This document shows positions 27,519 to 35,488 of a stretch of 64,000 nt of DNA, piece by piece. Made by a program: the position numbers and the translations under genes. The notes beneath the pieces were generated by a model that saw only the letters and a program-made list of their open reading frames with translations, ran no database searches and was not told the DNA's origin. The stretch spans positions 1 to 64,000 of the forward strand of contig CAZLZD010000001.1 in assembly GCA_964563925.1 (NCBI GenBank). Direction: 5' to 3'. Numbering within the stretch: the first letter of the stretch is position 1; every line of letters starts with the position of its first letter. This stretch comes from JAUILA01 sp964563925 (lineage in GTDB: Bacteria; Bacteroidota; Bacteroidia; Cytophagales; Cyclobacteriaceae).

Positions 27519-28846
27519 TGAAGAGAGATATAACCAACTGGAACAACTACCCGGTAAAAAATGCGGAGCTACTCTTTTTTGATTCCCTCCCGGAACTGCG
27601 CGACCAGGTGACCACACACGCGCCGTTGATAGCCCGTGGATTGGGGCGTTGTTACGGTGATGCCTCCCTTCAGGATACGATTCTGGCCACGGTTAAGTAT
27701 GACAAGGCAGTCTCTTTTGATAAGAGCGAAGGGGTATTTGAATGCCAGTCGGGACTGTCCCTGGATGAGGTACTTAAGATTATTGTCCCGAGGGGTTGGT
27801 TTCTCCCGGTGACCCCGGGGACGAAGTTCATAACGGTCGGGGGGGCTATTGCATCCGATATTCATGGTAAAAACCACCATATCGATGGTTCGTTCTCAAA
27901 CCATGTGCTGGGCATGCAGCTGATGCTTGCCGATGGTTCGCTGGTTTCGTGCGGGCCAACCGATAACGTTGATTTGTTCAGGGCCACGTGTGGGGGGATG
28001 GGGCTCACCGGGGTGATCCTCAGGGTCAGGTTTAAACTCAAAAAAATTGAATCTTCCTACATAATTCAGAAACAGGTCAAGGCCTCCAGTCTTGACGAAT
28101 TGCTTGAGCATTTCGAGAACTATAAATATTCCACGTACTCGGTAGCCTGGATAGATTGTCTGAAAAAGGGCCGGCATTTCGGCAGGAGCATTCTTATGCT
28201 CGGCGAACATGCAAACCTGGAAGACCTTTCCTCCCGCCAGTCAAAGAACCCGCTGGCTACGCATGGGGATCCCAGGCTGGGCATGCCGTTCAACCTGCCG
28301 TCCTTTGTGTTGAACAAATTTTCCGTAAAGGCCTTTAACACACTTTATTATCGAAAAAACGTGAGGCCAATCCAGGAAAACGTGGTGCATTATGATCCTT
28401 ACTTTTATCCCCTTGATTTTATTCACTCCTGGAACCGGATGTACGGCAGGAAGGGATTTGTGCAGTACCAGTTTGTGGTTCCGATGGATGCCGTTGAAGG
28501 CCTGGTACAGATCATGACAAGGATCTCCCGGCGAAATATGGGTTCATTTCTTACCGTATTGAAAGTTTTTGGTCCACAGGACAGTCTCATTTCATTTCCT
28601 ATGAAGGGATATACGCTCGCACTGGACTTTCCCGTTGAGGATGGCCTTTTTGATTTCCTGGATGAGCTTGATGCGCTGGTTGCCGACCACGGAGGGAGGG
28701 TATACCTCACCAAGGATGCCCGCATGAATGCTTCCTTCTTCAAGGAATCCTATCCCGGTTACGAGGAGTTTGTCAAAATTGTCAGGCAATATGATCCTGA
28801 AGGAAAATTCAATTCAATGCTCGCTGACCGGTTATCAATTAAATAA
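27518..28846 (+). CDS. DprE1-like FAD-dependent oxidase
   Basis: The 442-residue protein is a VAO-type FAD oxidoreductase. The FAD domain contains ARGLGRCYGDAS, PGTKFITVGGAIASDIHG and KNHHIDGSFSNHV, the last holding the His near the flavin. The C-terminal part contains LTKDARM with the lysine equivalent to Lys418 of mycobacterial DprE1. The enzyme oxidises the 2'-hydroxyl of decaprenyl-phosphoryl-ribose. The residue matching mycobacterial Cys387 (in the run N-V-C-V-D-F-P) is Ala368 here, within YTLALDFP. Starts and stops interlock with both neighbours: 1-base overlap with the UbiA gene and 1-base overlap with the next gene. The family call is strong from length and motifs. Confidence 0.9.
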   Translation: MKRDITNWNNYPVKNAELLFFDSLPELRDQVTTHAPLIARGLGRCYGDASLQDTILATVKYDKAVSFDKSEGVFECQSGLSLDEVLKIIVPRGWFLPVTPGTKFITVGGAIASDIHGKNHHIDGSFSNHVLGMQLMLADGSLVSCGPTDNVDLFRATCGGMGLTGVILRVRFKLKKIESSYIIQKQVKASSLDELLEHFENYKYSTYSVAWIDCLKKGRHFGRSILMLGEHANLEDLSSRQSKNPLATHGDPRLGMPFNLPSFVLNKFSVKAFNTLYYRKNVRPIQENVVHYDPYFYPLDFIHSWNRMYGRKGFVQYQFVVPMDAVEGLVQIMTRISRRNMGSFLTVLKVFGPQDSLISFPMKGYTLALDFPVEDGLFDFLDELDALVADHGGRVYLTKDARMNASFFKESYPGYEEFVKIVRQYDPEGKFNSMLADRLSIK

Positions 28847-29577
28847 TGAAACACGTTTTACTACTCGGCGCATACTCAGATATCGGGCAGGCCCTTGCCA
28901 GGGCGTACGGTTCCCGCGGATATGGCATTTGGCTTGCCGGCAGGGATGAGGAAAAATTGAAGGACCTTCAGGCCGATATCCGGGTCAGGTATGAGGTCCC
29001 GGTAAAATATTTCCGGTTTGATGCCATGGATACCGCCTCACACCCGCTCTTTGTTTCCGGCCTGCCGGGCATTCCCGAGCTTACGATTTGTGTATTCGGA
29101 CTTCTTGGTGACCAGGATAAGGGGCAGTCTGACTGGGATCATGCCTCCCGTATCCTTAGCACGAATTATACCGGAGCTGTATCCATCCTCAATATTCTGG
29201 CCAACAGCTATGAAAGCATTGGCAAAGGGACCATTGTAGGGATCAGTTCGGTAGCCGGTGAACGCGGCAGACAAAGTAATTACCTGTATGGCAGTGCAAA
29301 AGGCGGATTCACCCTTTACCTTCAGGGTTTGCGAAACCGCCTGGCCAGCGTGGGTGTGCACGTCCTGACGGTTAAACCCGGGTTTGTGGATACACGTATG
29401 ACCGAGCACCTGAAATTACCCGGTCCCCTTACAGCCTCCCCCGACGTTGTAGCAGAAAAGGTATATAAAGCTGCTAAAAAGAAAAAGAATGTGCTGTACG
29501 TGCTATGGATGTGGCGCTGGGTTATGCTCATTATCAAATGGATACCGGAGCCGATCTTTAAGCGGATGAAGCTGTGA
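28846..29577 (+). CDS. DprE2-like short-chain dehydrogenase/reductase
   Basis: The 243-residue protein is an SDR. The Rossmann glycine motif is LLLGAYSDIGQALA at the N-terminus and the catalytic group is Ser134/Ser135, Tyr148 and Lys152 (GISSVAG, YGSAK). The C-terminus has a hydrophobic stretch (VLWMWRWVMLIIKW) that may lie on the membrane, as in DprE2. In the DPA pathway DprE2 reduces the 2'-keto intermediate made by DprE1, giving the arabinose epimer. The position directly after the DprE1-like gene supports this role. It ends by overlapping the HAD gene by 4 bases. Confidence 0.9.
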   Translation: MKHVLLLGAYSDIGQALARAYGSRGYGIWLAGRDEEKLKDLQADIRVRYEVPVKYFRFDAMDTASHPLFVSGLPGIPELTICVFGLLGDQDKGQSDWDHASRILSTNYTGAVSILNILANSYESIGKGTIVGISSVAGERGRQSNYLYGSAKGGFTLYLQGLRNRLASVGVHVLTVKPGFVDTRMTEHLKLPGPLTASPDVVAEKVYKAAKKKKNVLYVLWMWRWVMLIIKWIPEPIFKRMKL

Positions 29578-30164
29578 AGACGCTGGCATTGTTTGATTTT
29601 GACGGAACGCTTACCACCAGTGATACGCTGATGGTATTTCTTAAATATCATGCCGGCCCCGTGCGTTTCTACATGGGTATGACCCTCCTGCTTCCTGTGT
29701 TGATTGCCTATAAGCTGAAAATCATCCCCAACTGGAGAGCAAAGGAAATAGTGCTTGCCTATTTTTTGGGTGGAATGTCGTGCGGTGATTTTGAGGAATC
29801 CGGGAACAGGTTTGCCAGGAATGTACTGCCCGGCCTGTTACGATCCGAGGCCACGGCCCGGCTTGACTGGCATCTCGCCAACAACGACGATGTTGTGGTG
29901 GTTAGTGCATCAGCTTCCGGCTGGATTAAACCCTGGACAGATGCCATGGGTCTGAAGCTGTTGTCAACCGAACTGGTTTGTGAAAATGGACAGATAACGG
30001 GAAAAATAAAGGGAAAAAATTGCTTTGGCCCCGAGAAGGTAACCCGCATCCGGGATTACCTGGATCTGGCCGATTACGCAAAGGTCTATGCATATGGGGA
30101 CAGCCGGGGAGACCGGGAGATGCTTGCCATGGCCACAGATCCTTTCTACCGCAAATTCGGCTGA
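29574..30164 (+). CDS. HAD-IB family phosphatase
   Basis: The 196-residue protein (GTG start overlapping the previous stop) is a HAD hydrolase of subfamily IB. Motif I is FDFDGTLTTSDT with the nucleophile Asp8 and the acid/base Asp10; motif II is VVSASASGW; motifs III/IV are CFGPEKVTRI and GDSRGDREML. The remaining catalytic Lys is in the middle region. In the DPA pathway a phosphatase must remove the 5-phosphate of decaprenyl-phosphoryl-5-phosphoribose; mycobacteria use a PAP2-type enzyme, so a HAD here would be an alternative solution. That role is inferred from position in the operon. The gene is convergent with the acyltransferase gene, with no gap. Confidence 0.85.
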   Translation: MKTLALFDFDGTLTTSDTLMVFLKYHAGPVRFYMGMTLLLPVLIAYKLKIIPNWRAKEIVLAYFLGGMSCGDFEESGNRFARNVLPGLLRSEATARLDWHLANNDDVVVVSASASGWIKPWTDAMGLKLLSTELVCENGQITGKIKGKNCFGPEKVTRIRDYLDLADYAKVYAYGDSRGDREMLAMATDPFYRKFG

Positions 30165-31220
30165 TCAGGAACCTATCAGCATCCGGCTTTTTTTACCCAT
30201 GACCAGTTTAACGACATGGATGATAACCAGCGTTATGGCGACGGTAAGGGCCAGGAGCAGAAGATACAGCCAAAGGGAATAAACAGGGTCAGGATCCACA
30301 AATTTACGGTAGAGGGTATCCAGTACAATGATGACGTATAAATGGATAAAATAGAGCCCGAAACTGTAATCACCAAGAAGCTTCAGCACCGGCAAATTCA
30401 TCCCCTGGATTTTATAAAAGAATTTCATCAGGATTATACACAGAAACATCATCCTGAGTTTTGGTGAATTAAATCCAAAATACAGGTCGGATGCCGCATC
30501 CTCTGCGGAGTTTAGCCGGTATACAGGCAGGATGTCGTTCATTTCCAGGTAGGCCAGAATCAGATAGGCGAGGAGGAGTGACCATGCCAGCCAGTCCCGT
30601 CCGATTGTAAAAAACTCTCTGTAGCGTCCGACGAAGATCCCGAATATATAAACCGGGAGGAAATGAATCGCCGAATCAATCGAATTGGAAAAGTATCCAA
30701 ACCGGTAGGTGAATAAGGTGCCGAGGAGCATAACGGGCAATACGAACTTATAAAACCAGGGCCGGTCAAGGGCGACAAACAGCGGGGAGATCAGGTAAAA
30801 AAGAACGATCATGGGGATAAACCAGAATGGCCCCAGGTGCTTTCCGGTAGCGATGAGGTATAACCCTTTGACCAGCTCTGATGAATTCATCAGGAAATCA
30901 GGTTCCCAGGTCCCGGGTTCCAGGTACAGGCGGTTGAATATGGCCGGTAATGAAACCAGGATATACGGCAATACCACATAAAGTACCTTCTTTTTAAGGT
31001 AGGGAACATAGGAGTAGCGGTTACTCAGGTATTGAAAAAGGAATCCGGCGATAAATACAAAGAGGACCGTCCCGTTATCCAGCAGGGTTATCAGTAATTG
31101 TTTCCATATGTCGTTGTCGCCCCATGGATACACCATTCGTACATGGATGCCAAGAATGATAAGTATGGCAAAACCCCTGAAATAATGGATATAATTTAAG
31201 AACTCCTTCTTCGTGTTCAT
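30165..31220 (-). CDS. Acyltransferase 3 family membrane protein
   Basis: The 351-residue protein (start MNTKKEFLNYIHYFRGFAIL) is a ten-helix acyltransferase of family 3 (OafA/WecH type). The characteristic motif is FRGFAILIILGIHVRM near residues 14-30, with the catalytic His. These proteins O-acetylate or succinylate surface sugars. The start overlaps the end of the small subunit gene by 4 bases (ATGA), so it is in one operon with that gene and the GMC oxidoreductase. The frame opens at 31259 but the overlapping ATG is the natural start. It converges with the DPA cluster and could modify its glycan. Confidence 0.88.
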   Translation of the reverse strand: MNTKKEFLNYIHYFRGFAILIILGIHVRMVYPWGDNDIWKQLLITLLDNGTVLFVFIAGFLFQYLSNRYSYVPYLKKKVLYVVLPYILVSLPAIFNRLYLEPGTWEPDFLMNSSELVKGLYLIATGKHLGPFWFIPMIVLFYLISPLFVALDRPWFYKFVLPVMLLGTLFTYRFGYFSNSIDSAIHFLPVYIFGIFVGRYREFFTIGRDWLAWSLLLAYLILAYLEMNDILPVYRLNSAEDAASDLYFGFNSPKLRMMFLCIILMKFFYKIQGMNLPVLKLLGDYSFGLYFIHLYVIIVLDTLYRKFVDPDPVYSLWLYLLLLALTVAITLVIIHVVKLVMGKKSRMLIGS

Positions 31221-31660
31221 GCAGCCGGGTAGAATAGATTGGAGAATGGGTTGCTGCACGGACGCTTGTAAGGCTCGTACAAAGCGATATAGGTCACTTT
31301 CCGTCCTTCGTCCATCTTATTCAGAAAGAAGTCGGTAGATAACAAAAAATCACTGACAAAAAAGGAGCTGTACAGCTTAAACCGTTGGTGCCCGGGCAAT
31401 GGAATCCATGGATTCTCAAGGAAATAAAAGACGTTGACAAATGCCTGCTTCTTCCATCCAAAGTCTTTTCGGGCGTAATAGCCGGAAGCGGATATGTCCT
31501 GGGTAAACCGGCCGATCGCATCCTCATCCACATTCAGGTAGGAGAGCTGTTTTCGGAGAATTTTACCTACAATGGATTCAAAGGGCACAATGAAGAGAAT
31601 TCCGCCTGCCACGGTCGCTATCAGTACTAACAGTCCCAGGATAAATTTTCTTCGGGTCAT
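31217..31660 (-). CDS. Small membrane-anchored protein with Tat-like signal, partner of GMC oxidoreductase
   Basis: The 147-residue protein begins MTRRKFILGLLVLIATVAGG, a twin-arginine-like signal followed by a hydrophobic helix; it should be exported or anchored. The rest (residues 35-147) is soluble, with aromatic-rich ends (FYPAA). It lies 3 bases after the GMC oxidoreductase gene and overlaps the acyltransferase gene by 4. In many Bacteroidota a small Tat-type subunit (gluconate 2-dehydrogenase subunit 3-like) is encoded next to a GMC oxidoreductase; this protein fits that place, though I cannot confirm the family by sequence alone. Confidence 0.6.
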   Translation of the reverse strand: MTRRKFILGLLVLIATVAGGILFIVPFESIVGKILRKQLSYLNVDEDAIGRFTQDISASGYYARKDFGWKKQAFVNVFYFLENPWIPLPGHQRFKLYSSFFVSDFLLSTDFFLNKMDEGRKVTYIALYEPYKRPCSNPFSNLFYPAA

Positions 31661-31663
31661 GGT

Positions 31664-33094
31664 TCAGGCAAGGTAATGATTCGCGGCGTTTATTGAAAGG
31701 GCAGAAAGGGTGAGCGTCGGATTGGCCGGCGTGACCGTTGGAAAGGCACTGCTGCCCAATACCAGTACATTACGGTATTCATGATGTACCAGGGAAGCGT
31801 CAACCACGCTATTACCAGGATCGGTACCCATGCGAGCTGTCGAACAGATATGATACTCGGTGGGCTGGGGGGCATCATCCAGTCGCCATGATTCAACTGG
31901 CAGGAACGAGAAATACTTTTCGATGAGGGAAGGAAGTTCCTTCAGCCCTGCCTTGACATATTCCCCTAATCCTCCATACACAATTTCCGGCATTCGGGGG
32001 TCTCCGGTGGTTATTACCCGGTTGTTATCGTCTGGCAGGTCTTCAAAAATAAACTTGAACAAGGATAATTGGCGCCATTTCCCACGTTCGTTACGGATGA
32101 TGGGCGTATTAAAATGCTCGATTAAACAGGCCGGCCGGCTGGTCCTGTGTGGCCCGTCGTACATCATATATCCATTCGCCGAAATAATGGAACCTCCTCC
32201 AAGGTTTTCCAGCCCGTCATAGTAAAAATGCCCGAAAATCCCGGTTTGTTCAGAGATGCCGGCACCGGTAAGCGGATTGGAGTCACCTGAGTTTAACAGG
32301 ATATGGGCATTGAATATGGCATTGGTCCCGAGCACAAAACTGTCTGCCCTGACCTTCTGCTCTTTCCCGTTTTCCAGAAATCGAATGGCACTGGCCATTC
32401 CCCCGGAAGTATCCAGTGAGATCACCTGGGCTGAGTAACGCAGTGTGACCCTGGAATCTTCGTACAGGGCCATTAATGTATTTTCGATGGTGAATTTGGA
32501 ATTAACCGGGCAAAGGTTACACACGCCACTGCTGCAACACATAGCCCGCTGATTGATCGCCACCGAGGCTCTTGCTGCGGGCTGTGAGATATACAGATTG
32601 CCGTATTTTTCCTGAAACAGTTTGTCTACGGAGCTTAATGCATGCGGAGGCTGGGGATAGGGACCGCTTTTAGGGAAAGGAGTTTCAGCGGGACCGGCTA
32701 TGGCCATAAGTGATTCTGCCTCTGTATAGCTGGGTTCCAGGTCTTCGTATTGAATGGGCCAGTCAGTGCCTATACCGTAGAGCGATTTCATGCGAAAATC
32801 ATTCGGGAGAAACCGGGGCGTACAACCGGTCCAGCAATTTGAGCTGCCTCCAAAGTTAGGGTCAAATATCCAGGGTTTGGTCGAATCGGTAGTATAAGTG
32901 TCCCATGGACGCAGAATGGAAAGGTCAAGCTCTCCATTCTTATTTCGGAGACGGCTTTGAAGGGAATGAAATACCCCTCTTTCCAGGACAAGTACTCGCT
33001 TGTTTGTGGAAGAGGGGTGTTCCAGGTATTTTTTTAAAAAGAAGGAAGAAGCAAACCCGGTCCCGGCCAGGACCAGGTCATATGAATCTGTCAT
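31664..33094 (-). CDS. GMC family oxidoreductase
   Basis: The 476-residue protein is an FAD-dependent glucose-methanol-choline oxidoreductase. The dinucleotide-binding fold is YDLVLAGTGFASSFF at the N-terminus, and the C-terminal signature is ARMGTDPGNSVVDASLVHHE, then VLVLGSSAFPTVTPANPTLT. A Cys-rich segment CCSSGVCNLCPVNSKF near residues 185-200 resembles a structural metal or cluster site of some GMC dehydrogenases. The substrate is likely an alcohol or sugar in the periplasm, with electrons passed to the small neighbour and onward. The gene lies only 3 bases downstream of the long secreted-enzyme gene on the same strand. Confidence 0.9.
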   Translation of the reverse strand: MTDSYDLVLAGTGFASSFFLKKYLEHPSSTNKRVLVLERGVFHSLQSRLRNKNGELDLSILRPWDTYTTDSTKPWIFDPNFGGSSNCWTGCTPRFLPNDFRMKSLYGIGTDWPIQYEDLEPSYTEAESLMAIAGPAETPFPKSGPYPQPPHALSSVDKLFQEKYGNLYISQPAARASVAINQRAMCCSSGVCNLCPVNSKFTIENTLMALYEDSRVTLRYSAQVISLDTSGGMASAIRFLENGKEQKVRADSFVLGTNAIFNAHILLNSGDSNPLTGAGISEQTGIFGHFYYDGLENLGGGSIISANGYMMYDGPHRTSRPACLIEHFNTPIIRNERGKWRQLSLFKFIFEDLPDDNNRVITTGDPRMPEIVYGGLGEYVKAGLKELPSLIEKYFSFLPVESWRLDDAPQPTEYHICSTARMGTDPGNSVVDASLVHHEYRNVLVLGSSAFPTVTPANPTLTLSALSINAANHYLA

Positions 33095-33097
33095 AAA

Positions 33098-35416
33098 TTA
33101 CCGAATCACTACTCTTCGCTGTGTATTGTTTGCACCATCACTGATCTGGATGATGTAGACTCCGGGAGGTACTGCATAGTCCAGGTCTATTTTCACGCCG
33201 TTAAGGAAGGCATTAGGATCCAGGACTTTTTGCATATGTACTTTACCCATCACATCCACCAGTTTTACCTGTACCTCAGGCCTGCTGGTAGGAACATAGC
33301 CCCGGGCATTGATGTTTTCCTGAATGGTCGGGTTAGGATATACCGTAAACTCTTCCAGGTTTGCATCATCATAGACCACCCGGATGATCTTTGAATACTC
33401 GTACTTTCCGTCGAAATCCGTTTGCTTGATGCGGTAATAAGCCAGGTCGAGAGGCTCCGTATCCAGGAAGACATAATCCCGTCTGCTGGTGGTGGTTCCC
33501 GAACCGTCTACACCACCTATCGCTTCAAAATCATTCAGGCCGGTTCCCCGCTCAACGGTAAAATACGCGTTATTGAGCTCGGAGGCTGTGGCCCAGGTGA
33601 CAAGGACACCGTCATCGGTGATCCTGTGACTTACATCCAGGAACTCAACCGGAAGGGGAGCCTGGGTCTGCACCGTGATCTCATTCGATAATGGTGATTC
33701 GTTGCCTGACGGATCGACAGCCTTAACGGCCAGTGTAAGTGTTTCCAAAGGAGTCAGACCGGTCAGTGTCATTGAGGTCAGGGAAGTTTCACCCATTACC
33801 ATCATGGTTTTTCCGGAAACGGAGCCGGTACGTCCGCCCGCACCACCTGAAGTTTCCACCACTACGTACTTCTCTACTGCCACATTATCCGTAGATGCAT
33901 CCCATACGACTGTTACCTCGGTCTGGGAGGTTGCCGCTTCGCGGAAGTTCTGCGGAATGGTCGGAGGCTCCGTGTCACCCGCGGTTGTGGCGTTGGCAAC
34001 ATTTGAAAAAGCTGATGCACCTGCGGTGGTTACTGCACGTACTTTGTACTCATAGAACGTACTGGCCATCAAATCAGGATCCGTAATGCTGACTTGTTGT
34101 TTATTGGTTGTGAGAGCCATCACATAACTTCCACCCGCCTCGGAGCGGAAAACTTCAAATCTGGGAATGGATTGCTCACTCACTTTATTCCAGATCGTCT
34201 GATACAGGTAATTGTGACCTGCATCGTTCAGGTGTGTTCCGTCACCGGAATCATATCCTGCCTTCAGGGTATATCCTGGTAACTGTACCAGCTCGTCATA
34301 GATATTGATGGCATAGGCACCGAACAATTGCTTTATGCGTGTAGCTTCCTGGGACAGTAACTGACGATCTCCAAGATCAATAAGGTTTCGCGGCTGGGTG
34401 GTGGTAAAATAGATTTCCACCCCGGCGGCATCAGCAGCTGCTTTAACCGTCAGGAAATTATCAAGGGTTTCCGTTTCCAGATTATAGCCATTTGCCCTGT
34501 CGTTACTGGGCAAGTTGACAATGACAATATCCGGATTTAGGTCCAGGGCTGCAGAAATATTTTTACTCTCATCCGGATCGGGTCTGTTTCCCGGGGTGTT
34601 TGTACCGTCAGGCAGAATGTGATAGCTGGTAAAGCCGTTCTGGACCAGTTTCACTGCTTCATTGGCCGGGTTCAGGTCTTCAAGGGCCTGCTGGAATTTA
34701 CCAAACCAGGAGTTGGCATAACTGCTGGCCCCTGTGCCGTTGGCAGTAGACGAACCGAGAACCACCACTTTCATGCTTTCGTTTTCGTGATTCCAGGACA
34801 GATCGACCGAATATCCATCGGCAGAGGCTGATAAATTAACCGGTGCCGTTGGCGGTGCCGGTGGTTCTGTCGTGGCACTTGTTAAAATATTATCAGGAAT
34901 GCTGGTCCATTGACTGGTTCCCTGCTTTCTCCAGGTTACTGCCAGGGAATTGCCTCCGGTGCGTTCAAAATATTTGACCGTAATAGGATAGACTCCCGCT
35001 TCCGGGAAGGAATATAATCCTGTTGCGTTTTGTGCACCATGCAAGCCATCATTATCCACAACCTCCACGTCTCCAATCCAGAGCGAACTGCCGTCATCCG
35101 AACGGGTCCTGAATTCCCATACACCGGGATCCTGGATATTGATAAACCCGATAAAATCATAGGCAAAGTAATCCGGGAAGTCGTGCTCAGGGATAGCATC
35201 AATCAGGAAATTATGAATCGGACCGGTTTCCGTTTCCTCGTGGAACGAATAATCCTTAATTACATCCCAGATGGCTCCCTGGTAGTATTTATAATACAAA
35301 CCATTCAGTACGGTAAATACCGCAGCCTGCTGGCTCTGACCTGATTCAAGCCCGTTTATATCCCTTGATTTGACGTAAAATGAATAGGACTCGTTTTCCT
35401 CCAGGCCAGGGACCAC
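33098..35416 (-). CDS. C-terminal half of a split T9SS enzyme: PA14, SGNH hydrolase and FN3 domains
   Basis: The 772-residue open frame starts at a GTG inside a fibronectin-III domain, so it is not a natural gene start. Order of modules: rest of FN3, PA14-like domain (about 45-180) with VWEFRTRSDDGSSLWIGDVE, then an SGNH/GDSL hydrolase (about 205-410) with VVLGSSTANG (Ser), VNLPSNDRANG (Asn) and GDGTHLNDAGH (Asp/His), two FN3 domains, and the linker plus type A T9SS sorting domain ending GVYIIQISDGANNTQRRVVIR minus a few residues. The type A domain needs a signal peptide at the N-terminus for export; this half has none. The sense is clear: it is the back half of the gene that begins at 37627, separated by one TAA. 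Confidence 0.75.
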   Translation of the reverse strand: MVPGLEENESYSFYVKSRDINGLESGQSQQAAVFTVLNGLYYKYYQGAIWDVIKDYSFHEETETGPIHNFLIDAIPEHDFPDYFAYDFIGFINIQDPGVWEFRTRSDDGSSLWIGDVEVVDNDGLHGAQNATGLYSFPEAGVYPITVKYFERTGGNSLAVTWRKQGTSQWTSIPDNILTSATTEPPAPPTAPVNLSASADGYSVDLSWNHENESMKVVVLGSSTANGTGASSYANSWFGKFQQALEDLNPANEAVKLVQNGFTSYHILPDGTNTPGNRPDPDESKNISAALDLNPDIVIVNLPSNDRANGYNLETETLDNFLTVKAAADAAGVEIYFTTTQPRNLIDLGDRQLLSQEATRIKQLFGAYAINIYDELVQLPGYTLKAGYDSGDGTHLNDAGHNYLYQTIWNKVSEQSIPRFEVFRSEAGGSYVMALTTNKQQVSITDPDLMASTFYEYKVRAVTTAGASAFSNVANATTAGDTEPPTIPQNFREAATSQTEVTVVWDASTDNVAVEKYVVVETSGGAGGRTGSVSGKTMMVMGETSLTSMTLTGLTPLETLTLAVKAVDPSGNESPLSNEITVQTQAPLPVEFLDVSHRITDDGVLVTWATASELNNAYFTVERGTGLNDFEAIGGVDGSGTTTSRRDYVFLDTEPLDLAYYRIKQTDFDGKYEYSKIIRVVYDDANLEEFTVYPNPTIQENINARGYVPTSRPEVQVKLVDVMGKVHMQKVLDPNAFLNGVKIDLDYAVPPGVYIIQISDGANNTQRRVVIR

Positions 35417-35488
35417 ATAGGAGGTATCCTGGGTCGAACCAATCAGGGTTCCGTTGGAAGCGTAAATGTCGTAAAAGATATCAGTGCT

